Assembly (NCBI GenBank): GCA_024643795.1
Contig: JAHEMF010000026.1
Span: 1-39,134, forward strand
Source of the DNA: Bacteroidota bacterium
GTDB taxonomy: Bacteria; Bacteroidota; Bacteroidia; AKYH767-A; OLB10
Direction of reading: 5' to 3'
Length of the DNA stretch: 39,134 bases
In this document: piece after piece, positions 1 to 8,590 of the stretch
Layout of the letters: every line of letters starts with the position of its first letter
How positions within the stretch are numbered: position 1 is the first letter of the stretch
The notes under the pieces: model-generated
The model's database searches: none
The model's input: only the letters and a program-made list of their open reading frames with translations
What the model was told of the DNA's origin: nothing
Position numbers and translations under genes: made by a program

Positions 1-2
1 CT

Positions 3-635
3 GCCATTGGGCAATGGATGTTAAAAGCAGTTGTGAACATAAGTGTTGGGGTATTTCAAATTGCATTCGCAATTGTGATCGCCGGCATTTTGCTTGCAGC
101 AGAGGGGACCGGAAGTCTTGTAAATAAACTTTTTATCAAAATAGTTGGCGAAAAAGGAAATGAGTTTGCTGCTGTAACCGAAAAAACTATACGTAATGTT
201 ACAAAAGGAATTCTTGGCGTTGCAGTGATCCAGTCGCTGCTACTTGGAATTTTCTTCTTTATAGCCGGGATCCCTTATGCCGGTGTTTGGGCTTTACTCT
301 GTATGGTGCTTGCAATTATACAGGTTGGACCCGGACCAGTATGTGTTGGCATTATAATATTCTTATTCTCAACAGAACCGATAGGCAAAGCCAGCTTTTG
401 GTCTGTGCTAATTGGTGCCGGAATGTTGGTTGATAATGTATTGAAACCGATATTGCTCGGGAAAGGAGCTCCGGTGCCAATGCTTGTGGTGTTTATTGGA
501 AGTCTTGGCGGTTTTTTAACGTCAGGATTTTTAGGTTTATTCACAGGAGCAATCGTCCTTTCAATCGGATACATCTTATTTTTATCATGGCTTAACGAAG
601 ATGAAATACTACAATCAATTGAAAAAAAAGCATAG
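3..635 (+). CDS. AI-2E transporter family permease (3' part)
   Basis: The reading frame is open to the left edge, so this is the last 210 codons of a longer gene; family members are usually 340-380 residues. The visible part is almost wholly hydrophobic and carries the family's C-terminal landmarks: a hydrophilic stretch (VTEKTIRNVTKGILGV) leading into paired helices, the conserved IIQVGPGPV segment (family form LIPVGP), and a VDNVLKPILLG motif before the last helices. Family members are inner-membrane proteins. Some are implicated in autoinducer-2 or other small-molecule and ion export, so the substrate cannot be inferred. A DcaP-like porin starts 32 bases downstream on the same strand and may be co-transcribed. 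Family assignment is confident; function is not. Confidence 0.85.
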   Translation, partial: AIGQWMLKAVVNISVGVFQIAFAIVIAGILLAAEGTGSLVNKLFIKIVGEKGNEFAAVTEKTIRNVTKGILGVAVIQSLLLGIFFFIAGIPYAGVWALLCMVLAIIQVGPGPVCVGIIIFLFSTEPIGKASFWSVLIGAGMLVDNVLKPILLGKGAPVPMLVVFIGSLGGFLTSGFLGLFTGAIVLSIGYILFLSWLNEDEILQSIEKKA

Positions 636-667
636 ATCCTAAATAACTAACTTTTGATTTACTTATT

Positions 668-1840
668 ATGAATTTTATAAGAACAATTTTTGTAGCCACA
701 CTACTTGAACTTTGCTGGTGTAATTTCACATTTGCTGAAAACAACCCGGAATCTGATTCCATAAAAACGCAAGTATCTTTTGGAGGTTATATTAAGACGG
801 ATTTTTTATTTACAAATTATAATGATGGTCGGCCTTCGGAAGCAAGTCCAATAAATGATGTTCATTTTATATCTGATATCCCGGTTGGAAGTGATGTAAA
901 TTATTCTTCAACTCATTTTCACGCTAAGGAGTCCAGGTTCAATCTGGAATTAAATTCAGATTTTGCCGGCAAACCTGTCAAAGCATTTGCTGAGATCGAT
1001 TTCCTGATGTCAGTTCAAGGTAATCCAATAATCAGCAATTCATACAATCCCAGGCTCAGGCATGCTTTTGTAAGCTACAGGAATTTTACCATTGGGCAAA
1101 CATGGACCACTTTCATGACCGGTCCACTGCCTGAAAATCTGGATCTTTGGGGATCTCCAGAGGGAATTATCCTCATACGACAGCCTATAATAAGGTATTC
1201 AACCGGCAACTGGCATTTTGCCATCGAGAACCCTTATACAACATTTACTCCTTTTCAGGGAGGACCTTCATTTTCTTCCAAAGGTGTTATCCCTGATGTT
1301 GTTATCCGAAAAGATTTTGTTCTTTCATCAGGCAAAATTTCTCTTGCGGCAGTAGGGCGATCACTTACTTATGATAATGATATTGGTGATAGATTTTCCA
1401 CTACCGGCTATGGCATTTCTGCAGGAGGAAACATAGGCTTGGGTAAAAAGGATGAAGTCCGGTTTATGGCAACCTATGGTCAGGGATTAGGGAGATATAT
1501 TGCATTAGGGTTTTTAACTTCATCAGCTTTGGATGCAAATGGTGACCCCAACACAATAAGCTCAATGAATGGGTATGTTGCTCTTTTACATGAATGGAAT
1601 GAAAAATGGATGACCAGTTTAAATGGTTCAATGATCATGGCTGACAATAACACCAAATATTCCGGATCAGAAATAAATAGCCTTGCATTCAGTGGAGCAA
1701 TAAATTTGTTATACCTTCCTGTTTCAAGGTTGATGACAGGAATTGAGTTGAGGTATGGGTACCGGGAGCTGGAAAATCAAGTCAATGGCGACTTTTACAG
1801 AATTCAATTCTCTTGCAAATATCAGATCAGCAACCATTGA
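668..1840 (+). CDS. DcaP-like outer-membrane porin
   Basis: The protein has 390 residues with a Sec signal peptide (cleavage likely near residue 23, FTFA/EN). The mature part opens with an alternating beta-strand segment, GGYIKTDFLF, and contains SRFNLEL, an RLRHAFVSY segment and a TIGQTWTTFM segment, the order seen in DcaP-like trimeric porins. The C terminus is an amphipathic strand, although the usual terminal aromatic is replaced by ISNH. DcaP proteins of Acinetobacter pass dicarboxylates and other small anions; the substrate here is unknown. It sits between an AI-2E permease and an HdeD-like protein with gaps of 32 and 33 bases, so a three-gene transcript is likely. The assignment rests on recognised motifs, not on an alignment. 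Confidence 0.75.
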   Translation: MNFIRTIFVATLLELCWCNFTFAENNPESDSIKTQVSFGGYIKTDFLFTNYNDGRPSEASPINDVHFISDIPVGSDVNYSSTHFHAKESRFNLELNSDFAGKPVKAFAEIDFLMSVQGNPIISNSYNPRLRHAFVSYRNFTIGQTWTTFMTGPLPENLDLWGSPEGIILIRQPIIRYSTGNWHFAIENPYTTFTPFQGGPSFSSKGVIPDVVIRKDFVLSSGKISLAAVGRSLTYDNDIGDRFSTTGYGISAGGNIGLGKKDEVRFMATYGQGLGRYIALGFLTSSALDANGDPNTISSMNGYVALLHEWNEKWMTSLNGSMIMADNNTKYSGSEINSLAFSGAINLLYLPVSRLMTGIELRYGYRELENQVNGDFYRIQFSCKYQISNH

Positions 1841-1873
1841 ACCGTTTTACACTATATCACTAAATCATTATAT

Positions 1874-2407
1874 ATGAACAAGCTTCTTAATCCCTGGTGG
1901 TCTAACCTCATTCAAGGTTTAATTTTCATTTTATTAAGTTTTATAATTCTGAGTCGTCCAATTGCATTTCTGGAAACCATTGCACTATGGCTTGGAATCC
2001 TGATCTTTTTAAGCGGACTATCCGGTGTTGCCTTTTATCTGGTCTCTAAACCAGGCAACAAAAATACAATGTCGCTGGTAGGAGGTATCGCAGCAGGAGT
2101 ATTAGGGCTCACAATGATATCCAGAATGCTGATCACCGTTAAGGCCATAACAGTGATTTTTGGTATACTAATATTAATTTCCGGCATTAACATTCTTATT
2201 GGAAGTATCAAGGCCCGAAAACAATTCCGTTTTTGGTGGATCCCATGTATTGTTGGAATTCTGGCAATCATCACCGGCATTGAATCTGTTCAGAGAATGC
2301 AGGAAGGTGCCGAAGCAATTGCATTTATTATGGGAGTGAGTTTATTACTGACCGGAGTGGGTTTGATATTTCTGGCACTTGTGAAAAAGCGGGTTTACGA
2401 TGAGTAA
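1874..2407 (+). CDS. HdeD-like (DUF308) membrane protein
   Basis: This is a 177-residue integral membrane protein with six predicted helices arranged as three hairpins separated by short basic or polar turns (for example SKPGNKNT and KARKQFRFWW). The repeated ILIFLSG / ILILISG / SLLLTG pattern is typical of the HdeD/DUF308 family. In enterobacteria HdeD is an inner-membrane acid-stress protein; in Bacteroidota such genes are common and largely unstudied. It follows the DcaP-like porin by 33 bases. The stop codon lies seven bases before the stop of a convergent gene on the other strand, with no obvious terminator hairpin between them. Confidence 0.8.
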   Translation: MNKLLNPWWSNLIQGLIFILLSFIILSRPIAFLETIALWLGILIFLSGLSGVAFYLVSKPGNKNTMSLVGGIAAGVLGLTMISRMLITVKAITVIFGILILISGINILIGSIKARKQFRFWWIPCIVGILAIITGIESVQRMQEGAEAIAFIMGVSLLLTGVGLIFLALVKKRVYDE

Positions 2408-2414
2408 ATATTGA

Positions 2415-2855
2415 TTATTGTGACGAAATCACATACCTGATATTAAACCCGAATTTGTCAGCAAAAAAATCTGTGTTTTCTACCAGTCTGAATGTTGGTC
2501 TCCAGTCAACTCCCAGAGCAAGGGGAATTTCACTAAAGTGATATTCCAGCCCTATCTCACCCACTGCTCCAAGCTGAAAAGGATCGCCTATAAATAAATA
2601 TGGGCCAGCCCCCACATACCAGTCGAATCCATCAGCAGTGCCCAGAGGACGGTAAAGAAAATCATACAGCACCTCTATACCCAGACCCCGGCCAAATGAG
2701 GCATCTGCATGAATACGGCTATACTGTCCCATAGTAAAAATTGCATCTACAGCTACATTACCACCAACAACATCGCCAAAGCGAATTCCAACTTCCTGAG
2801 CTTTCCCGATAAAAAAGAGGCCACTCAAAAATAAAGTGAGGATAAACTTCTTCAT
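2415..2855 (-). CDS. Small exported beta-barrel-like protein
   Basis: The protein has 146 residues from the MKKF start (a start three codons further upstream is possible but would put MIV before the signal peptide). Residues 1-19 form a Sec signal peptide ending in GKA/QE. The rest is a run of short alternating strands rich in Gly, Tyr and Phe (YVGAGPYLFIG, GEIGLEYHF, FGFNIRYVI), as in small outer-membrane barrels of the OmpW or lipid A deacylase size class. I cannot place it in a named family. It is monocistronic: converging with the HdeD-like gene on one side and facing a 160-base gap on the other. Confidence 0.65.
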   Translation of the reverse strand: MKKFILTLFLSGLFFIGKAQEVGIRFGDVVGGNVAVDAIFTMGQYSRIHADASFGRGLGIEVLYDFLYRPLGTADGFDWYVGAGPYLFIGDPFQLGAVGEIGLEYHFSEIPLALGVDWRPTFRLVENTDFFADKFGFNIRYVISSQ

Positions 2856-3024
2856 AACAATCATGTATATATTAAAATATGAGTTGCAAAGTAGCGGTAT
2901 TTAATACGGTTAAATACCTGGAATTCAAATAAGATTTAAACAATATGACTGTTAATTACAATGGTATTTGAGTTCAGATTTAACAACATCATTTTTATAG
3001 CTTTTCTTTAATAAATTTGACTTC

Positions 3025-3438
3025 GTGAAACAGCTTATCAATAATGATCTTTTAAAAAAACTGCTGAAGTTTGGGTTAATAGGATTCTCTGGTTTGCTGA
3101 TAGATTATGCAGTTACTATTATTTTCAAGGAATTTGCAGGAATCGAAAAATACGTGGCTAATTCATTGGGATTTGCCACAGCGGCAACTTCAAACTACTT
3201 CCTGAACAGGCTATGGACTTTTAAAAGTAACAACCCTAAGATCACAAAGGAATTTGCAGGATTTATTTTGATTGCCACAGCCGGACTAATAATCAATAAT
3301 ATGATCATATGGCTTTTGGCCGATAAATACTTTAGTTTAAACTTTTACGTTTCAAAATTTATTGCCATCACAATAGTATTCATCTGGAACTTTTTAATGA
3401 ACAACTATTTTAATTTCAAGCACCGGGTCAATCCATGA
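3025..3438 (+). CDS. GtrA family membrane protein
   Basis: This is a 137-residue protein with four transmembrane helices and the GtrA signature: KLLKFGLIGFSGLLIDY in helix 1, then NSLGFATAATSNYFLNRLWTF before helix 3, and NFLMNNYFNFK at the C terminus. GtrA-like proteins are thought to flip or assist the transfer of polyprenyl-linked sugars across the inner membrane during glycan modification. The only reasonable start is GTG at 3025. A TAAATTTG motif at 3012-3019 ends five bases before it, so the transcript could be nearly leaderless. The 3' end overlaps the convergent DUF4421 gene by 11 bases. No glycosyltransferase neighbour is visible. Confidence 0.85.
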   Translation: MKQLINNDLLKKLLKFGLIGFSGLLIDYAVTIIFKEFAGIEKYVANSLGFATAATSNYFLNRLWTFKSNNPKITKEFAGFILIATAGLIINNMIIWLLADKYFSLNFYVSKFIAITIVFIWNFLMNNYFNFKHRVNP

Positions 3439-4501
3439 ACGGAATGATTCCCAATACTTTTTTAGCTTTTGGCCCTGCAACAAATCGTTTTGCATATATC
3501 AATCTAATATTTCCAGTGTTTATCCCAACGCTTTGAGTTTTTATATCTCTCGAAGCTTCTACCTGATTGGTCACAAAAAGCAAATTCAAAACCCATTTAT
3601 CTGAATTATAACCAAGGGCTAGCTTTAGAGCTGAATTTGGTGAAAGCCCGCTATCCTTTAGTTTTGTAGCGCCTCTGTAGTACTCTGTACTTCCAAAGGT
3701 GAATCCAATTGAATAAGATGCATGAAAAAAGAAATGCTTCTTAACTACAAAAGTATGAGCATATCCCACAGTTGGACCCAGATCCCAAAATGCCAAACTA
3801 TTAAGCTGAAGTGATGCCAGGTTAGAATCCACCTCTTCAGGAATAATGGATATCTCATCATGCACTACACCAAAATAAGTTTCTGCACCTAAAAGGAAAC
3901 TTCCTGCTGATTTCTTCTGCCATTCATTTTGCATGAATGATGATCTGTATGAATATTTTTTATTGTTAAAAACGTATTGTGCTACTACGCCTACTTCAAA
4001 TATTTTCAGATTTGGCCTGATTATATATTTTGATTCATCCGGTTGCCTGTCAGGCTTATCTGTATAAAACCCTTTGTAAAATTGCCCGAATACATCCATC
4101 ATAAGTTTTGTACCATAGCTATGAAATTGAAGATCCAGATATTCTGTCTTTCCTTTTTCTGTATCCTGATTCAAGACTGCAAAACCATAAGCAAGGTTAA
4201 GTGTAAACCACTTGTAAGTAATCCCAACTCCTAAATTTAATGATGTATTCGGAGAATAGTCCAACTTAAAACCTGCAGTATCATTTTCTAATGAAAAGTT
4301 TGTGAATTTCTGTGAAGTATATAGCCTGCCAACAATCTTATCACTGAAAGAAACAAAGTATGAAGTATCATGCAGTGGAATACTTATTGAATCACTTGAT
4401 ACCTCATCATCGACCATAATGTCTGATGCATACAAGTGACCACTCATAGCGAAACATAAAACCAAACTTGCTACTAAAAACCGGAGCGTTACTTTATGCA
4501 A
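3428..4501 (-). CDS. DUF4421 family outer-membrane protein
   Basis: The protein has 357 residues and a signal peptide of about 25 residues (ends LYASD). The family pattern is visible: an N-terminal segment DTSYFVSFSDKIVGRLYTSQKF, then LDYSPNTSLNLGVGITYKWFTLNLAYGF, and later long barrel strands such as DLQFHSYGTKLMMDVFGQFYKGFY. DUF4421 proteins are almost restricted to Bacteroidota and are predicted outer-membrane barrels of unknown role, which supports the taxonomic reading of the window. It is monocistronic, with its 3' end running 11 bases into the convergent GtrA gene. Confidence 0.8.
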   Translation of the reverse strand: MHKVTLRFLVASLVLCFAMSGHLYASDIMVDDEVSSDSISIPLHDTSYFVSFSDKIVGRLYTSQKFTNFSLENDTAGFKLDYSPNTSLNLGVGITYKWFTLNLAYGFAVLNQDTEKGKTEYLDLQFHSYGTKLMMDVFGQFYKGFYTDKPDRQPDESKYIIRPNLKIFEVGVVAQYVFNNKKYSYRSSFMQNEWQKKSAGSFLLGAETYFGVVHDEISIIPEEVDSNLASLQLNSLAFWDLGPTVGYAHTFVVKKHFFFHASYSIGFTFGSTEYYRGATKLKDSGLSPNSALKLALGYNSDKWVLNLLFVTNQVEASRDIKTQSVGINTGNIRLIYAKRFVAGPKAKKVLGIIPFMD

Positions 4502-4593
4502 TCAAATAATGTTTTAGTTGTAAATTTCATTAAATAGAAAATAATTCATGATAGTGATATAATTACTACCTTAGGTATTAAACAATTTTGACC

Positions 4594-5127
4594 ATGAATA
4601 AATTATCTGCAGCAAATTTATCATATATCATCGATGAACTAAATAACAATAAAGAAATTATTGTCAGATTGTTGTCTGACCTGCCCAGCCAACTGGAAAA
4701 ATGGAAATATGAAAACGATAATTGGTGCATTATTGAAGTATTATGCCATCTTGTGGACGAAGAAGTCCACGATTTCAGAGCTAGGTTTTTAAGCTTGATC
4801 AGAGACCCCACAAAGCCATTTGAACCAATAGATCCGCAAGGGTGGGTGCTCGCAAGAGGATACATTCATCAAGACCTTTCTTCAAAGCTAATAGAGTTTG
4901 AAAAAAAGAGAACAGAAAGTATTAACTTACTGAAAGACCTGGAAGAGATCTCCTGGGAAAATATATATCAGCATCCTACCTTGGGTGCAATGACACCAAA
5001 AATGATTCTGACCAACTGGCTTGCTCATGATTACTTACACATAAAACAGATCTTGCGGATCAAACACAAATTCCTTGCAAACCTTTCAAATGAATCATTG
5101 TCATATGCTGGCACTTGGAGTGGATAG
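4594..5127 (+). CDS. DinB-fold metal-binding protein
   Basis: The protein has 177 residues from ATG at 4594; a TTG two codons earlier is possible but less likely. It shows a DinB/YfiT four-helix layout with the expected metal triad: H52 in LCHLVDEEVHDF, and H145 and H149 in LAHDYLHIKQI. The NWCIIEVLCHL segment matches the conserved W-x-x-x-E-x-x-x-H-[LI] motif of the superfamily. Members include thiol-dependent transferases (bacillithiol, mycothiol) and many uncharacterised proteins; substrate specificity cannot be told from sequence. It is followed by a promoter-like motif and the FkbM gene, so it is probably transcribed alone. Confidence 0.8.
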   Translation: MNKLSAANLSYIIDELNNNKEIIVRLLSDLPSQLEKWKYENDNWCIIEVLCHLVDEEVHDFRARFLSLIRDPTKPFEPIDPQGWVLARGYIHQDLSSKLIEFEKKRTESINLLKDLEEISWENIYQHPTLGAMTPKMILTNWLAHDYLHIKQILRIKHKFLANLSNESLSYAGTWSG

Positions 5128-5145
5128 GTAGATTCGGTATATTTG
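5115..5145 (+). promoter_or_regulatory. Bacteroidota-type promoter for the FkbM gene
   Basis: A perfect TAnnTTTG -7 element, TATATTTG, lies at 5138-5145, with a TTG at 5115-5117 exactly 20 bases upstream, the spacing expected for the -33 element. The predicted start near 5150 gives a leader of about 45 bases to the GTG start. The -33 element overlaps the end of the DinB gene. Confidence 0.55.
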
Positions 5146-5194
5146 TAGATCAAAAATATTTTTACTCAGTACCTAGTAATTTGAGCTTATTCGG

Positions 5195-6070
5195 GTGAGG
5201 GCAATTGCAAAAAAAATATACGATTTAATTCCTTTTAAGAAAGAATTGTTCAGCATTCTTAAGCTTTTCTGGAAACCTCCATTGAGAACATACCAGCACT
5301 TAACTTTTAAAGGACCATTCAGAGTCCGTATAAATAAAACATCAAGTTTTAAACTGATGCATTTGGGATTCCAAATAGAAAATGCACTGTTTTGGGAAGG
5401 CGTAAATGATGGTTGGGAAAAAGTTTCTACGAAATTATGGATAGACTTATGCAAGTCTGCAAGCTATATCTTTGATATTGGAGCCAATACAGGGGTTTAT
5501 TCATTAATAGCCAAATCAATTAATAAAGAAAACCATGTGTATGCTCTGGAACCAGTGCATAGAGTATTTGAAAAACTTGAACAAAACAATAGGTTAAATA
5601 ATTTTAATATTCTTTGCATTGAAAAAGCTGCATCCAATTTCAATGGCACTGCAACAATCTACGACCTTCCAATTGAACATATACTTTCCGTCACAGTAAA
5701 TAAAGACCTGAATACAACTAAACATTCTACTATTCCAACCGAAATTGAAACTATAAGAGTAGATTCTTTAATTGATTTTTATAAGATCCCCCAAGTTGAC
5801 CTGATGAAAATTGATGTTGAAACACACGAACATGAAGTTCTACAAGGCATGGGCAAATATTTAGAACTTTTTCGCCCGACTCTGTTAATCGAAATATTGT
5901 TAGACGATGTAGGAGCCAACGTAGAGAAAATGGTCAATGGCTTAGGATATCTTTATTTTAACATAGATGAAAAACATGGTATCAGAAAAGTAGAACACAT
6001 AACCAAAAGTGATCATTTTAATTATTTGCTATGTAACGAAGCAAAAGCCCGGGAACTTGGCCTGATCTGA
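5195..6070 (+). CDS. FkbM family methyltransferase
   Basis: The protein has 291 residues from a GTG start. It has the class I S-adenosylmethionine fold: motif I is FDIGANTGVYSL (residues 93-104), the acidic ribose-binding residue is in YALEP, and the FkbM hallmark LMKIDVETHEHEVLQG follows near residues 203-218, then RPTLLIEI. FkbM-type enzymes O-methylate sugars or polyketides. In Bacteroidota they often sit in polysaccharide loci, but no such locus is visible here. The N-terminal 90 residues are basic and aromatic and are not part of the methyltransferase core. It appears to be monocistronic with its own promoter. Confidence 0.88.
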   Translation: MRAIAKKIYDLIPFKKELFSILKLFWKPPLRTYQHLTFKGPFRVRINKTSSFKLMHLGFQIENALFWEGVNDGWEKVSTKLWIDLCKSASYIFDIGANTGVYSLIAKSINKENHVYALEPVHRVFEKLEQNNRLNNFNILCIEKAASNFNGTATIYDLPIEHILSVTVNKDLNTTKHSTIPTEIETIRVDSLIDFYKIPQVDLMKIDVETHEHEVLQGMGKYLELFRPTLLIEILLDDVGANVEKMVNGLGYLYFNIDEKHGIRKVEHITKSDHFNYLLCNEAKARELGLI

Positions 6071-6201
6071 CATATTGCGTGATCAAAAAAATGACATTGA
6101 TTTTAAAGATCAAGCATTAGCTCACACTTTCGGCATTCTCCGCCAATCATACTTCGTTTAATTTTTAATACCTTTTCAAAAAGAGAAGTGCCTTAATTAG
6201 G

Positions 6202-6209
6202 TATATTTG
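6202..6209 (+). promoter_or_regulatory. -7 promoter element for the octaheme unit
   Basis: TATATTTG fits TAnnTTTG exactly and lies 27 bases before the ATG at 6237. No TTG is found at the usual -33 distance, so the promoter may be weak or activator-dependent. Confidence 0.4.
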
Positions 6210-6236
6210 TAATATATAACACAATTCTTATAAAGC

Positions 6237-8561
6237 ATGAAACGGATCTTGATCTTATTAGCATTTATCTTATTTTCAATTACATCGCATTCCGAAAATA
6301 ACTGGCCGAAAGAACTTATCGGGAGTGGATGGGTACTCAACATATACCAACCCATCAATGAATCATTGAAAGGTAATGTGGTAAAATCACGTTGTGCCGT
6401 CTCAATTAAATTTGACAATAGTGACGAACCTGTATTTGGAGCCATGTGGACTGAATCACGATTACAAACTAATAGAGATGAACGAACTGCCGTTTTAGAA
6501 TCCGTTAAAGTCATCGGACTTAAATTTCCCGACTCAATTGATTCGCTTACGTTAGAAACATGCAAATTCATTGTAGAAACAGAAGTGCCAAGATGGGATA
6601 TGGAGATCTCCATGGATAAGTTGCTTGCAAGCATTGAATATGCTGAACAAGAAGTTCAAACCGCTGATGCTATAAAAAATGATCCTCCGGAAATAATTTT
6701 CAAAACCAACCCGTCATTGTTGGTTGTAATTGATGGAGATCCTAAGTATGAACAACTAGAAGGATTTAGCTATCAACAAATTGTTAATACACCATTTTTC
6801 ATGATCCGGGATCCAAAAGCCGGCGAATTCTTTTTGTATGGAAATGAAAAGTGGTTTCAGACACGTGACTTTACAGGACAATGGCAACCTGTTAAGAAAA
6901 TGTCATCGGAACTTAAAAAACTCAATACCAAGTTGCAGGAGTCCATGGAAAGCCCTGCTCAGGACACAACCAACACCACTCCTGAGATAGTGATACGTAT
7001 GAAACCTGCCGAGTTGATCACTACGAACGGCGACCCTGTATTTTCGCCAATAGCCGGAACCGACTTATTGTACGTTAGCAATAGTTCTGACAATATCTTC
7101 AGATTGATCAACTCACAAGATTATTACATACTGATCTCCGGTCGTTGGTTCAAATCAGCTACCCTTACAGGAACATGGACATATGTTGAAGCAAGTGATC
7201 TGCCTGTTGAATTCAGCAAGATTCCTGAAGGTTCTGACAAGGATGGAGTGCTTGCGAGTGTTCCGGGCACAGATGCTGCTGAAGAAGCTTTACTTGATTC
7301 ACAAATTCCTCAAACTGCAGCAGTTGAAAGAAGCAGTGCCACAACATCGGTAACTTATGATGGTAATCCAAAGTTTGAAAAAATTGACGGCACAAGTTTA
7401 TATTATGCCAAGAACTCTTCACAAACTGTGCTCATGACTGAAGCAAAAATATATTATGTATGTGATGATGGTGTATGGTTTACCGGCACTACACCTGATG
7501 GTCCATGGGAAGTTGCTACACAAGTGCCACCAGATGTCCAAAAAATACCGCCAAGCAGCCCTGTTTATAATGTTAAGTACGTATACATATATGAATCTAC
7601 ACCAACGGTTGTTTATACCGGCTACACTCCAGGGTATCTTGGATGTTATCCATACGGACCTGTTGTAGTTTATGGTACCGGATATAATTATTCAGGTTGG
7701 TATGGAACATATTATTATCCACGGCCTGTGACTTATGGATTTAACTTTCACTATAATCCATATTCGGGTTGGAGCATGGGATTTTCAATGAGTTATGGTG
7801 GTCCGCATGGATGGGTAGGGATGAGTTTTGGCAGCCCTTATTATCATGGAGGATGGTGGGGACCGCCTGTATATCACCCACCATATTATCATCATCCTCA
7901 CAGCGGAGGGTATTATGGCCCCAGAGCTTCTCACTATGGCAACACAAACGTCAATATCAACCGAACCAACAATATCTATGTAAACAAGAACCGTCCGGGA
8001 GTTGAGTCCGGAGTACGTCCTTCAGCAAGACCTTCCTCTTCACCGGCTCGTCCAACGACAAAACCTTCTGGGCGACCTTCAACACAACCGGCTGGAAGGC
8101 CTAACCGTCCAACGACACAACCTTCTGGGCGTCCATCAACACAACCGGCTGGACAACCCAACCGGCCTTCAACACAACCGGCTGGAAGGCCTAACCAAAC
8201 TCAACCAACAGGTCGCCCCAGTACACAACCAGCAGGGAGACCGAGCCAACCACAGCAACAACCTGCAGGACGTCCTTCAACGATGCCTGCAACAACAGGC
8301 CGCCCTAATAATGTTTATGCAGATCCCTCAGGTAACATATATCGAAACAACAATAATTCATGGGAGCAGAACAACGGAAGAAACTGGCAACCTGCACAAC
8401 AAGCACCGCAACAAAATTTAAATAACATGCAAAACAGCCGTGACCGTGGTAATGTGAGACAACAAAACAGCACTCCATACACCAGGCCACAATCAGCTCC
8501 TCAGTCAAGACCAAGTCCGGCCGGCAGACCCGGTGGAGGTGCAACACCAAGAAGAAGATAG
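6237..8561 (+). CDS. Exported repeat protein with Tyr/Gly-rich and Pro/Gln/Arg-rich tail
   Basis: The 774-residue protein has a Sec signal peptide (residues 1-19). Residues 20-145 are an N-terminal domain. Three related repeats of about 75-100 residues follow (about 160-222, 257-330, 370-440), each built as DG(D/N)P-x-(F/Y)...G...L-Y...W(F)...G-x-W-x-x-V. Residues about 445-565 are extremely rich in Tyr, Gly, Pro and His (YYHHPHSGGYYGP). The tail (590-690) is a Gly-Arg-Pro-Ser-Thr-Gln-Pro repeat and ends PRRR. The layout resembles proteins labelled 'carbohydrate-binding family V/XII' in some genomes, but I cannot verify that name or assign a function. It ends 29 bases before the octaheme cytochrome and is probably co-transcribed with it. 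Confidence 0.7.
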   Translation: MKRILILLAFILFSITSHSENNWPKELIGSGWVLNIYQPINESLKGNVVKSRCAVSIKFDNSDEPVFGAMWTESRLQTNRDERTAVLESVKVIGLKFPDSIDSLTLETCKFIVETEVPRWDMEISMDKLLASIEYAEQEVQTADAIKNDPPEIIFKTNPSLLVVIDGDPKYEQLEGFSYQQIVNTPFFMIRDPKAGEFFLYGNEKWFQTRDFTGQWQPVKKMSSELKKLNTKLQESMESPAQDTTNTTPEIVIRMKPAELITTNGDPVFSPIAGTDLLYVSNSSDNIFRLINSQDYYILISGRWFKSATLTGTWTYVEASDLPVEFSKIPEGSDKDGVLASVPGTDAAEEALLDSQIPQTAAVERSSATTSVTYDGNPKFEKIDGTSLYYAKNSSQTVLMTEAKIYYVCDDGVWFTGTTPDGPWEVATQVPPDVQKIPPSSPVYNVKYVYIYESTPTVVYTGYTPGYLGCYPYGPVVVYGTGYNYSGWYGTYYYPRPVTYGFNFHYNPYSGWSMGFSMSYGGPHGWVGMSFGSPYYHGGWWGPPVYHPPYYHHPHSGGYYGPRASHYGNTNVNINRTNNIYVNKNRPGVESGVRPSARPSSSPARPTTKPSGRPSTQPAGRPNRPTTQPSGRPSTQPAGQPNRPSTQPAGRPNQTQPTGRPSTQPAGRPSQPQQQPAGRPSTMPATTGRPNNVYADPSGNIYRNNNNSWEQNNGRNWQPAQQAPQQNLNNMQNSRDRGNVRQQNSTPYTRPQSAPQSRPSPAGRPGGGATPRRR
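8049..8198 (+). repeat. 57-base tandem repeat inside the exported repeat protein
   Basis: Two near-identical 57-base units (8049-8105 and 8106-8162) and a shortened third unit encode RPTTKPSGRPSTQPAGRPN, RPTTQPSGRPSTQPAGQPN and RPSTQPAGRPN. Shorter GRPSTQPAGRP-like remnants continue to about 8290. Being in multiples of three bases, copy-number change would alter tail length without a frameshift. Confidence 0.85.
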
Positions 8562-8590
8562 TTGATCAAAACAAAAGAATTGATATTTAT

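Noticed and set aside
6097-6113. TTGAT...ATCAA inverted repeat upstream of the 774-residue protein gene
   Set aside because: The half-sites are separated by seven bases, not four, so it does not fit an FNR/CRP site.
7213-8550. Several overlapping open frames of 60-140 codons in and around the Pro/Gln-rich region
   Set aside because: They are shadows of the biased repeat composition of the 774-residue protein, without start signals or protein-like composition.
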